In this document: positions 36,736-44,909 of the stretch, piece after piece
How the letters are laid out: each line of letters opens with the position of its first letter
Position numbering within the stretch: the first letter of the stretch is position 1
Source of the DNA: Nitrospirota bacterium
GTDB lineage: Bacteria > Nitrospirota > Thermodesulfovibrionia > UBA6902
Direction: 5' to 3'
DNA length: 64,000 nucleotides
Assembly (NCBI GenBank): GCA_016215115.1
Contig: JACRLN010000044.1
Coordinates: 1 to 64,000 of the forward strand
Position numbers and translations under genes: made by a program
Notes under the pieces: model-generated
Told to the model about the DNA's origin: nothing
Seen by the model: only the letters and a program-made list of their open reading frames with translations
Database searches by the model: none

Positions 36736-37463
36736 TGAATCGTTCAATCCACGAACCATCAAATTCAGTTCTTGTAACCGGGATCTATCTTTCCGACCAG
36801 AAAAACAACATTAATCACATTGTGGAAGAATTCAGAAAGAGTGCAGACTGGAATATTAAACAGAAATGGACCTCCATCGGTACTAACTTTCAGGAGAACC
36901 TCAGCGATATTACTGCAATGAGGCTTATTGAGGGCCTGCCAAAATTTGTTTTGTTAAATAAAATGCTTGGGGAGGAAAAGCTGAGTGACTACAAACATAT
37001 AATAATCTGCGACGACGATATCTCTATGCCAAAGGACTTTATCGACAGGTACCTTTATTATGTCAATAAATATGATTTTGCCCTCGCACAGCCGGCAAGG
37101 ACGCATAACAGTTATATTGACCATCATTTTGTCGAAGTGCTGGATGGATTAAATGCCAGAAGAACACTTTTTGTGGAAATAGGCCCTCTTTTTTCTGTAA
37201 GAAGTGACATATATCCCAACATATTTCCCTTTGATGAGACCACGTACATGGGCTGGGGTTATGACTATGTATGGCCCTGCATAATCGAGAAACTGGGGCT
37301 GCGGATGGGTATAGTCGATGCAACCCCTGTGGAACATAGTATGCGCAAGCCCGTCAAATATTATGCATATAATAGTGCAGTAAAGACGATGGAGGATTAT
37401 CTTTCAAAAAATTCCCATCTTCTCAAGGACGATTCGTTCAGGATATTGGAGTCATATGCATAG
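36732..37463 (+). CDS. DUF707-like putative glycosyltransferase
   Basis: 243 residues. It shows IICDDDISMP, a DxD-like metal motif, EIGPLFSVRSDI and the GWGYDYVWP...GIVDATPVEHS block typical of DUF707-like GT-A proteins. Such proteins are found in glycan clusters but the sugar is unknown. ATG at 36732 overlaps the upstream stop by 4 bp; a second ATG follows at 36735. Confidence 0.72.
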   Translation: MMNRSIHEPSNSVLVTGIYLSDQKNNINHIVEEFRKSADWNIKQKWTSIGTNFQENLSDITAMRLIEGLPKFVLLNKMLGEEKLSDYKHIIICDDDISMPKDFIDRYLYYVNKYDFALAQPARTHNSYIDHHFVEVLDGLNARRTLFVEIGPLFSVRSDIYPNIFPFDETTYMGWGYDYVWPCIIEKLGLRMGIVDATPVEHSMRKPVKYYAYNSAVKTMEDYLSKNSHLLKDDSFRILESYA

Positions 37464-37505
37464 GCCTTTTGGGGGAATTTATATAGAGTTAGAGGCGGTG
37501 AATTT

Positions 37506-38528
37506 ATGAAAACAACTTTGCCGTTAAGTGTCATAATCTGTACCTTTAACCGGGCTGATTACCTCAAACAGGTGTTTCAGAGCCTGATAAGTCAGACATT
37601 GATGAGAGAAAAATATGAAATCGTTGTTATAGACGATGGCTCTTCTGATAATACAAAAGAAGTCGTTGCATCCTACATAAAGGCGATTCCGATAAAGTAT
37701 TTTTACCAGAATAATGCCGGACTGGCATCTGCCAAGAACCACGGCGTATATGCATCTTGCGGTGAAATATTGCTTTTCCTTGACGACGACGATATAGCCG
37801 ATCCGAATTTGTTCGGGGAGCATTTGAAAACCCACGGGAACTACCCGGAAAAGTTTTATGCTGTTCTTGGCTATACTGATTGGGCATTGCATCTTAATGT
37901 TACGCCGTTGATGAGATACGTAACCGAAGTTGGCTGCTTTATGTTTGCATACCCGTATATCAAAAACGGAGATATTCTGGATTATCCCTTCTTTTGGGGC
38001 GGAAGATCCTCCTGCAAGAGGACTTTTTTAATAGAACACGGTGTCTTCACCCCCGTATTCCGCTTTGGTTGTGAAGATATTGAACTCGGATACCGACTTT
38101 CAAAGCACAATCTTAAGGTAATTTACAACAACGAGGCCATAAGTTACATGATACGGCCTGTCGGGTTCGACGATTTTTGCAAACGCCTTATAAAACAGGG
38201 CCGCTCGCAGTACCGTTTCAGCAGGATGTATACTGAAGAAGAAGAGGTGCAAAAATGGTGTGAAATGCCAGGCCACGAAAAGGCTTGGGAGGAGACAAAG
38301 CCGATTTTTGATGCAAAAAGAAGGTCAGCCCTGGCACTCGAGGAGATTGCACAGATGAAACTGGATATGGGTCTTGGGCTCGATAAGCAGACGGAAACCC
38401 TTTTGCACCAGGCATACAGGTGGGTATTTAAGGCATGTAAAATCAAAGGAATTGTGGAAGCAAAAGAAGAACACGCCTGCACTTTGGCATCTTTACCCAA
38501 TAGCGCATACGGCTCGAAGAATAAATGA
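37506..38528 (+). CDS. GT2 family glycosyltransferase
   Basis: 340 residues. GT-A fold: SVIICTFNRADYLKQVF, VVIDDGSSDNT, the DxD motif in LFLDDDDIADPN, then FRFGCEDIELGYRL (the ED base region). The C-terminal ~80 residues are helical. AGAGGCGG lies about 10 bases before the ATG. The stop overlaps the next start by 4 bp. It likely extends the surface glycan; linkage and sugar are unknown. Confidence 0.9.
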   Translation: MKTTLPLSVIICTFNRADYLKQVFQSLISQTLMREKYEIVVIDDGSSDNTKEVVASYIKAIPIKYFYQNNAGLASAKNHGVYASCGEILLFLDDDDIADPNLFGEHLKTHGNYPEKFYAVLGYTDWALHLNVTPLMRYVTEVGCFMFAYPYIKNGDILDYPFFWGGRSSCKRTFLIEHGVFTPVFRFGCEDIELGYRLSKHNLKVIYNNEAISYMIRPVGFDDFCKRLIKQGRSQYRFSRMYTEEEEVQKWCEMPGHEKAWEETKPIFDAKRRSALALEEIAQMKLDMGLGLDKQTETLLHQAYRWVFKACKIKGIVEAKEEHACTLASLPNSAYGSKNK

Positions 38529-39547
38529 TGAAAGTTCATTTTCTAAATGTGCGGACAGAGCATCATTCTCCACATTCAGGGTATGACAGGTTGATGGATT
38601 ATATACCACATACTCCTCTACCAAAATCCTGGAGATGGAAAGTAATGTCCGAATCAACAACTAGACAGCTTTTCAATAAGGCTGCATCTGCCGTCACCTG
38701 GTATGGAATGCACGATCTGGAGAGTGAAACTAACACTAACAAACTGAAGCCCTGGCTGCAGAAACATGTGTGCCACTTTCTTTACGGTGAGAACTCTGTC
38801 TTCCATATTGAAAAGTCCGCAACTAACAAAAAAAAAATATTTGTTACCTTCCATCAGCCGCCTTCTGCGCATCAGGAATTCGTAAGGACTCGTGAACCAC
38901 TCAAGAATATAGATGGGATTATTGTTGTAGGAACCAATCAGATCCCCTTTTTTTCTCAGTATGTTGATCAATCAAGAATATTTTTTGTTCCCCACGGAAT
39001 AGATACCGACTTTTTTAAACCAAATGACTCAATAAAGAGAAACAAGAGAAGAATACTCTTTGTCGGAAACTGGTTGAGAGACTTTGAAATAATTAAGAGT
39101 GTTGCAGAAATCTTGAAAAGGGTTAAGCCGGAGATTTTGATGGAAGTCGTGACCCTTGAAAGGAACAGGTCGATCTTTGAAGGAATTGAAAACATAAAGT
39201 TCTATTCAGGGATCCCTGAGAATGAGTTGCTTGCAAAATACCAATCAGCTTCGCTTCTCCTCATGCCCATGAAAGATTGCACAGCCAATAATTCGGTGCT
39301 GGAGGGAATGGCTTGCGGTCTCCCTGCAATAACAACAGACATAGGAGGCATCAGGGATTATGTTGATGATAAATGCGCAATATTGTGTAAACCCGGTGAT
39401 GCTGAAATGATGGCATACGCAGCAATAGATTTACTTGGTGATACGGAGCGGCTTGTTTTAATGAGCAAACAGGCAAGAAAAAGGGCAGAGATGTTTTCAT
39501 GGCATAGAGTCTCTGAGGCTATTTATAAGGCATATCAGAAGGCATAA
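38525..39547 (+). CDS. GT4 family glycosyltransferase (short N-terminal domain)
   Basis: 340 residues of GT-B fold. The C-terminal half is clear: FFVPHGIDTDFF, RILFVGNWLRD, and MKDCTANNSVLEGMACGLPAITTDIGG, which keeps the second Glu of the EX7E motif but has Asp/Cys in the region of the first. This loss suggests altered donor binding or a retained fold without the usual geometry. It starts by a 4-bp overlap with the GT2 gene and is 11 bp from the next GT. Confidence 0.85.
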   Translation: MMKVHFLNVRTEHHSPHSGYDRLMDYIPHTPLPKSWRWKVMSESTTRQLFNKAASAVTWYGMHDLESETNTNKLKPWLQKHVCHFLYGENSVFHIEKSATNKKKIFVTFHQPPSAHQEFVRTREPLKNIDGIIVVGTNQIPFFSQYVDQSRIFFVPHGIDTDFFKPNDSIKRNKRRILFVGNWLRDFEIIKSVAEILKRVKPEILMEVVTLERNRSIFEGIENIKFYSGIPENELLAKYQSASLLLMPMKDCTANNSVLEGMACGLPAITTDIGGIRDYVDDKCAILCKPGDAEMMAYAAIDLLGDTERLVLMSKQARKRAEMFSWHRVSEAIYKAYQKA

Positions 39548-39558
39548 AGAAGGCATGT

Positions 39559-40890
39559 ATGGCAAACCGATTTTCTTTAGCAATAGAAATCCTTCGTAAT
39601 GAAGGTTGGAGCAGTTTATGGCGTCAAGTTAACTCAGCGCTAAAACAGACATTTCGTATTTATAAAAATGTCGACAAAATCTCGGAAGAAGAACTTAAAG
39701 ACGTCAGAACCCGATTTATGATGGTCATCCCTACAATGGAAATGGGTGGAGCGGAACGGTGCGCGTCCATTTTACTGAAACATCTGAACAGGAGGGATCT
39801 GAGGCCCGAACTTGTCGCAATTTTTGATAGAAAAGCGTTCTACCCAATCCCCGATGATATTAAGGCTTATGTATTGGAAAACCATAGACCTCTTAAACCT
39901 CCGCCATCTTCCCTCATATTACCACATGAGTTACACGGATTTATGAATGACCTTGCCTGGCTGGAGATGACCGCTCTTAAGCTGGCAAATGTAATAGCCA
40001 AACGACAACCTTCTGTTATTTTAGCCCAGGACTATTTCGCCTCAATAATTGCACTGCTTGCTAATAGATATATACATTCGTCAATAAAGTTAATTGTAAG
40101 CACACATAATTCTCCTGCCAGATTATTCTCCACGGACAGAAAGGGAGAACTTTATTCCTGGTTGGTTCAAACACTATTTAATGAGGCTGATAATGTTATA
40201 GCCGTAAGTAATGGAGTAGTTCAAGAATTAATAACCGCCTTTAAATTGCAGCCTGAAAAAATTATGGTATTCCATAACCCTATTGATCTCCTGCAGATAC
40301 GGAAAAATGCAGAAGAAGATGTATCAGAACATCCCTGTCTTAGCGAAGATGTCCCCGTCATACTATTTGTAGGGCGTCTGGCGTCATATAAAGGATTGAA
40401 CTATCTGCTCAAGGCTTGTTCTATAGTAAATAAATCAATCAAACTCCGTTGTGTCCTGATAGGTGAGGGGGAAGAAAAGGAAAATCTCCAGCAATTAGCA
40501 AAGGAGTTAGGGATTGCAGCGGATGTGGTTTTCCTCGGAAAGCAGCAGAACCCTTTCAAGTTTATGAGAAGGGCTGCAATCTTTGTTCTGCCATCACTGA
40601 CAGAGGGGCTTCCGTATGTCCTGGTTGAAGCGCTTGCCTGCGGTTGTCCGATAATTGCGACTGATTCTCCGGGAGGCGGTCCGGCGGAGATATTAAAGAA
40701 TGGTAAGTACGGCTTGCTGGTTCCGCCGGGAGATGAGAAGGCTCTAACTGAGGCAATAATAAGACTGTTGCAGGATGACGGATTACGAAACAGGTTCTCC
40801 GGAACGGCATTGGAACGTGCAAAGGATTTTGATCTGGACAAAACCGTGAAGGCATACGAAGATATTATCTTAGGAAATCAAATTAAATGA
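39559..40890 (+). CDS. GT4 family glycosyltransferase
   Basis: 443 residues with an N-terminal extension of ~55 residues before the GT-B start MVIPTMEMGGAERCASIL. C-terminal donor domain: NVIAVSNGV, FHNPID, ILFVGRLASYKGLNYLL, and the EX7E motif in LTEGLPYVLVEALACGCPIIATDSPGG. Retaining transferase on a lipid-linked glycan, probably at the cytoplasmic face. Overlaps the next gene by 4 bp. Confidence 0.9.
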   Translation: MANRFSLAIEILRNEGWSSLWRQVNSALKQTFRIYKNVDKISEEELKDVRTRFMMVIPTMEMGGAERCASILLKHLNRRDLRPELVAIFDRKAFYPIPDDIKAYVLENHRPLKPPPSSLILPHELHGFMNDLAWLEMTALKLANVIAKRQPSVILAQDYFASIIALLANRYIHSSIKLIVSTHNSPARLFSTDRKGELYSWLVQTLFNEADNVIAVSNGVVQELITAFKLQPEKIMVFHNPIDLLQIRKNAEEDVSEHPCLSEDVPVILFVGRLASYKGLNYLLKACSIVNKSIKLRCVLIGEGEEKENLQQLAKELGIAADVVFLGKQQNPFKFMRRAAIFVLPSLTEGLPYVLVEALACGCPIIATDSPGGGPAEILKNGKYGLLVPPGDEKALTEAIIRLLQDDGLRNRFSGTALERAKDFDLDKTVKAYEDIILGNQIK

Positions 40891-42032
40891 AACGGCTAAA
40901 GGTCTTCTTTTTTATATCCTCTATTGACGGCGGCGGTGCAGAGAGGGTAATGGTTGATATCATTTGCCATATCGATAAAAGCAGGATCGAGCCTGTCCTT
41001 GTTCTGCTTTACTCAACCGAGAATTCTCCATACCGTGAATATTTACCACAGGATATTCGAGTTATTATTACGAAACGAAAGTCAGACAGCTTACCTGAAA
41101 AAATAAAGCAGTTTATTGCCTTTGTCAGGATTGTCCGCAGAGAAAGACCACGGTCAATATTGAGCATGTTGACCCACAACAATATTATGGCGATCCTAAC
41201 GGGGATGCTTTTCAAAATCAAGGTTTTTGCCTGTGAGCACAGCACGCTTGGTGAGGTAATAAAGACGAAAGATGGTAAAAAGATGTTAGGAGTCCCTACG
41301 TCAATCTTAGTGAAGGCATTATATAAATTTGCGAGTAAAGTCATTGCCGTTTCTGAAGGCATAAAAGCCAATCTGATTGAAGAATTCAAAATATCTCCGG
41401 AGAAGATTGAAGTAATTTACAACCCTGTAGATATTGACCGGATTATTAAATTAAGCAGTATGCCCGCAAAGAACTTTTTTATTGAAAACAACGCTCCGCT
41501 TATCATTGCTATGGGCCGGTTAACACGGATAAAGGGTTTTGATGTACTTATAAAGGCATTCAGCAGAGTTGTTAAGGAGATGGATGCACAGTTAATCATT
41601 CTTGGCGAGGGTTCTGAGAGAGGGTCGCTGAAAAGACTTACTGTTGAGCTTGGGTTAACTGAAAAGATTCTACTCCCGGGTTTTCAAAAGAACCCTTACC
41701 CATTTTTATCCGGCGCCGACATATTTGTCCTTTCGTCGCGCTACGAGGGACTGCCAATGGCGATCCTTGAGGCAATGGCGTGCGGCTTGCCTGTTATTGC
41801 CACAGACTGCAAATCAGGTCCCCGTGAGATATTGCAAAACGGCAGATGCGGTTTGCTGGTCCCTGTTGAAGACGAAGCCGCCCTTGCAGAAGGGATACTG
41901 AAGTTACTGAGAGACAGTGCGCTAAGAGAGAAATTTGCAACATTGGGGAAGAAACGGACAATGGATTTTTCTGCCGACAAAATAGTCAGGCGGTATGAAA
42001 ATTTGTTTTTTGATTTTATAAAAGAGAAATGA
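40887..42032 (+). CDS. GT4 family glycosyltransferase
   Basis: 381 residues. N-terminal FISSIDGGGAERVMVDI, then VIAVSEGIK, VIYNPVDIDRI, IIAMGRLTRIKGFDVLI and EX7E in RYEGLPMAILEAMACGLPVIATD. The pattern matches PglH/PglJ-like GalNAc- and GlcNAc-type transferases but donor specificity cannot be read. It overlaps both neighbours by 4 bp. Confidence 0.9.
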   Translation: MKRLKVFFFISSIDGGGAERVMVDIICHIDKSRIEPVLVLLYSTENSPYREYLPQDIRVIITKRKSDSLPEKIKQFIAFVRIVRRERPRSILSMLTHNNIMAILTGMLFKIKVFACEHSTLGEVIKTKDGKKMLGVPTSILVKALYKFASKVIAVSEGIKANLIEEFKISPEKIEVIYNPVDIDRIIKLSSMPAKNFFIENNAPLIIAMGRLTRIKGFDVLIKAFSRVVKEMDAQLIILGEGSERGSLKRLTVELGLTEKILLPGFQKNPYPFLSGADIFVLSSRYEGLPMAILEAMACGLPVIATDCKSGPREILQNGRCGLLVPVEDEAALAEGILKLLRDSALREKFATLGKKRTMDFSADKIVRRYENLFFDFIKEK

Positions 42033-43162
42033 AAATCCTCCATCTTCTTTATGAAAGCCGCGGTGATTATTTCGGAACCGGCGGGGTCGGGACAAGGGCC
42101 TATGAGATATATAAGCATCTAAAGAATAGGCATGAGATAACACTTTTGTGCAGAAAATATCCCGGCGCTAAAGACAGAGAGATAGAGGGACTGAAGCATG
42201 TATTTTTTGGAGCGGAGAGCAAAAGCTTTACAAAAGCGCTGTTGTCCTATGCCTTTAATGCAGCTCTGTTTGTTAAGAGATACGGTGACGGGTTTGATAT
42301 TATAATCGAAGAATTCTCTCCTGCCATACCGACATTTCTGCATTTCTTCACAAAGAAACCCGTAGTTCTCCAGATACAGGGATGTACGGGAGGGCTCTAT
42401 TTCAGAAAATACAATCCTGCCTATGCTTCAATGTTATATTTTCTGGAGAAGTTACGACCTCTTTTCTATGATAATTTTATTTTTATAAGTCAGGAGACGG
42501 TAAAAAGATTTAGTAAGGGGGGAATGGGGCGATTATTTGCATTGAAAGGCAGTAAATGTATAGAGATCATTCCAAACGGGATTTCTTCTGAAATGCTGAG
42601 TGTTATTCCCGAAGAAAATAATTATATCCTTTATTTCGGCAGGATAGATATTTATGCAAAGGGGCTTGATATTCTTATTGATGCGTATAAGGATTTCTGC
42701 AAATCATTTCCAGAGATCAGACTCTTTATAGCAGGGGATGGAAGGGAAATGAAAGAGTTTAAAGACATGCTTGTGAAGCTGCCTGATGATTCGCGAAGGA
42801 ATATAGAATTGTTAGGCTGGGTTTCCGGTGATAAAAAGATTGAAGTTATAAGTAAGGCATTATTCGTGGTACTTCCTTCAAGGCATGAGGTTCAACCCAT
42901 ATCCATTCTTGAACAGATGGCATGCGGGAAAGCAATTATAACGAGTAACATCCCGGAGCTGAGCCATATAACAAAAAATATAGTCGGCATCTCCTTTAAG
43001 TCCGGTGATGCGGTTGCTCTTGCCCAGGCCATGAAAGACCTTACTGTCAGAAAGGACATCCGTGAGATGGGACAGAGGGGAAGGGATTTGGTTAAAGACC
43101 TTACATGGGATAAAATAGCTTTACGGTTTGAAACGTTTCTGGAACGAGCAAGAAAAAAATAA
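42029..43162 (+). CDS. GT4 family glycosyltransferase, tandem paralogue A
   Basis: 377 residues. MKILHLLYESRGDYFGTGGVGTRAYEIYKHL start, IIPNGIS, YILYFGRIDIYAKGLDILID and EX7E in PSRHEVQPISILEQMACGKAI. Very similar throughout to the gene at 43293-44399, with the same LRHVFFG/ESKSFTK-type blocks, so the two come from a duplication. A dispersed repeat (43171-43281) separates them. Confidence 0.9.
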   Translation: MKILHLLYESRGDYFGTGGVGTRAYEIYKHLKNRHEITLLCRKYPGAKDREIEGLKHVFFGAESKSFTKALLSYAFNAALFVKRYGDGFDIIIEEFSPAIPTFLHFFTKKPVVLQIQGCTGGLYFRKYNPAYASMLYFLEKLRPLFYDNFIFISQETVKRFSKGGMGRLFALKGSKCIEIIPNGISSEMLSVIPEENNYILYFGRIDIYAKGLDILIDAYKDFCKSFPEIRLFIAGDGREMKEFKDMLVKLPDDSRRNIELLGWVSGDKKIEVISKALFVVLPSRHEVQPISILEQMACGKAIITSNIPELSHITKNIVGISFKSGDAVALAQAMKDLTVRKDIREMGQRGRDLVKDLTWDKIALRFETFLERARKK

Positions 43163-43170
43163 AAACATTT

Positions 43171-43281
43171 AACCACAGAGGTCACAGAGAAAACAAGAAA
43201 GTGCAAAAGTAACAACTTATATTTTTAGTTTTTTTATACTATTGCACTCTTGCTCTATTTTATCTCTGTGTTCTCTGTGGT
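43171..43281. repeat. ACCACAGAG...CTCTGTGGT dispersed element, copy 2
   Basis: The 19-base ends ACCACAGAGGTCACAGAGA and TCTCTGTGTTCTCTGTGGT are inverted repeats with two mismatches. A shorter relative of the 16548-16738 element. It occupies the gap between two paralogous glycosyltransferase genes and breaks the run of overlapping genes. Confidence 0.8.
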
Positions 43282-43292
43282 AAAAATAGCAA

Positions 43293-44399
43293 ATGAAGAT
43301 TCTGCAACTTATATATGAAAGTCTCAACAATCCCTTCGGCACCGGAGGGGGCACCATAAGGGCCTATGAGATTTATAAGAGATTGAAGGATAGGCACGAC
43401 ATTACCCTTGTCTGCATGAAATACCCGGGGGCAAGGGACGGTGAGATCCAGGGATTAAGGCATGTTTTTGTTGGAACGGAGAGTAAATCCCTTACGAAGA
43501 GTGTTATGGCTTATACACTGAAAGCCTCGGAATATGTCAGAAGATATGGAAGTAATTTCGATGTCATCGTAGAAAATTTCATTCCTATGACGCCGTTTTT
43601 CAGTAAATTTCTTACAAAAACACCTTCAATACTGCAGGTTCAGGGCATTACAGGATTTCACTCTTTTAAAAAATATAATCCCCTTTACAGCCTGCCGATG
43701 TACATAGTAGAGAAGATCTATCCGCTGCTATACGATAAATTTATATTTGTTACAGATACAGGTATGGACAAATTGAAGAAAAGGTCTCAAAAAAACGCCA
43801 TAATACCAAATGGTATCGAAAGAGAACTTCTCCATGTCAATACTGAAGAGGTAGATGATTATATCCTCTTTTTAAGCAGGATCGACACTTATACCAAGGG
43901 ACTTGATATCCTGATGGATGCCTTTGTGTCTGTGTCTGACATATTCAAAGAGCTGAAGCTGATCCTTGCAGGATATGAATTTAACAGCATAGCCGAGCTT
44001 ATTAAGAGGGTGCCTGAAGGGTTGAGGGAAAGGGTGAGCTATGCGGGCTTTGTCCTGGGAGAACAAAAGATTAAGTTATTAGCAGGGGCTAAAGTATTTA
44101 TTCTTCCTTCACGACATGAGGCGCACCCTGTAAGCATCCTTGAGGCACTGGCCTGCGGAAAGGCCGTCATTGCAAGCGATATACCGGAACTCGGATATAT
44201 CGCAGAGAACGGGATAGGTCTCACATTCAAGAGTGGTTCCTCGCAGGATCTGGCCGACAAGCTCTCCGTTCTCCTGGAGGATAAAGCGTTAAGGAAACAA
44301 CTTGGGGACAAAGGACGAAGATACGCCTCTCAGTTCCTGTGGGATGAGATAGCATTAATGTTTGAAAGGTTTCTAATTGAGATCCACAAGTTCAATTAG
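43293..44399 (+). CDS. GT4 family glycosyltransferase, tandem paralogue B
   Basis: 368 residues. MKILQLIYESLNNPFGTGGGTIRAYEIYKRL start, IIPNGIE, YILFLSRIDTYTKGLDILMD and EX7E in PSRHEAHPVSILEALACGKAV. Paralogue of the preceding gene. It has no 4-bp overlap with it and ends by overlapping convergent pncC for 27 bp, so its C-terminal nine residues are encoded opposite the pncC end. Last gene of the glycan island. Confidence 0.9.
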   Translation: MKILQLIYESLNNPFGTGGGTIRAYEIYKRLKDRHDITLVCMKYPGARDGEIQGLRHVFVGTESKSLTKSVMAYTLKASEYVRRYGSNFDVIVENFIPMTPFFSKFLTKTPSILQVQGITGFHSFKKYNPLYSLPMYIVEKIYPLLYDKFIFVTDTGMDKLKKRSQKNAIIPNGIERELLHVNTEEVDDYILFLSRIDTYTKGLDILMDAFVSVSDIFKELKLILAGYEFNSIAELIKRVPEGLRERVSYAGFVLGEQKIKLLAGAKVFILPSRHEAHPVSILEALACGKAVIASDIPELGYIAENGIGLTFKSGSSQDLADKLSVLLEDKALRKQLGDKGRRYASQFLWDEIALMFERFLIEIHKFN

Positions 44400-44858
44400 A
44401 AGCCTCAAAGCTGCAAGCGCAGCATCTTCTTTATTTGCCTCCCTGTCGCCTTTTAATTTCAGTTCATGCGAAACGGTTTTCCCTTCCCTGCTTGCCGCTA
44501 TGTAGATGAGACCTTTTTCTTTTCCTTCGAGAACATCAGGTCCAAGGTTGCCTGTAGTAGATAAGGCATAATCTGATTTTGAGAGTATTCGGATTTTTTC
44601 AGCCATTTCGCGTGCCGTATCTTCACTCACAACTCCGTATTTTAATATTGTCTCCGGTGAAACGCGGAGGATATCTTTCTTGATTACTTCCGAATAAGCA
44701 ATAATCCCGGAGATAAAGAAAGCGCTTGCGCCGGGGAGGCTGGTTATGTAATGACTTACAAGTCCGCCTGTGCAGGATTCAGCAACAGAAAGTGTCAGCC
44801 CTTTGTTTTGGAAAAGCTCATGAACTCTTGCGACTCTTTGTAATATCTCATGCTTCAT
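44373..44858 (-). CDS. pncC: nicotinamide-nucleotide amidohydrolase, CinA C-terminal family
   Basis: 161 residues, a stand-alone PncC domain that deamidates NMN to nicotinate mononucleotide in pyridine-nucleotide salvage. SVAESCTGGLVSHYIT holds the catalytic Ser region, and TTGNLGPD replaces the commoner ATGIAGP. It overlaps the end of the convergent glycosyltransferase gene by 27 bp. Confidence 0.9.
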   Translation of the reverse strand: MKHEILQRVARVHELFQNKGLTLSVAESCTGGLVSHYITSLPGASAFFISGIIAYSEVIKKDILRVSPETILKYGVVSEDTAREMAEKIRILSKSDYALSTTGNLGPDVLEGKEKGLIYIAASREGKTVSHELKLKGDREANKEDAALAALRLLIELVDLN

Positions 44859-44909
44859 AGCGTTAATTGTAACGTTCCCTCTTTCTCACTTCCTGACTTC
44901 ATCACTTCT

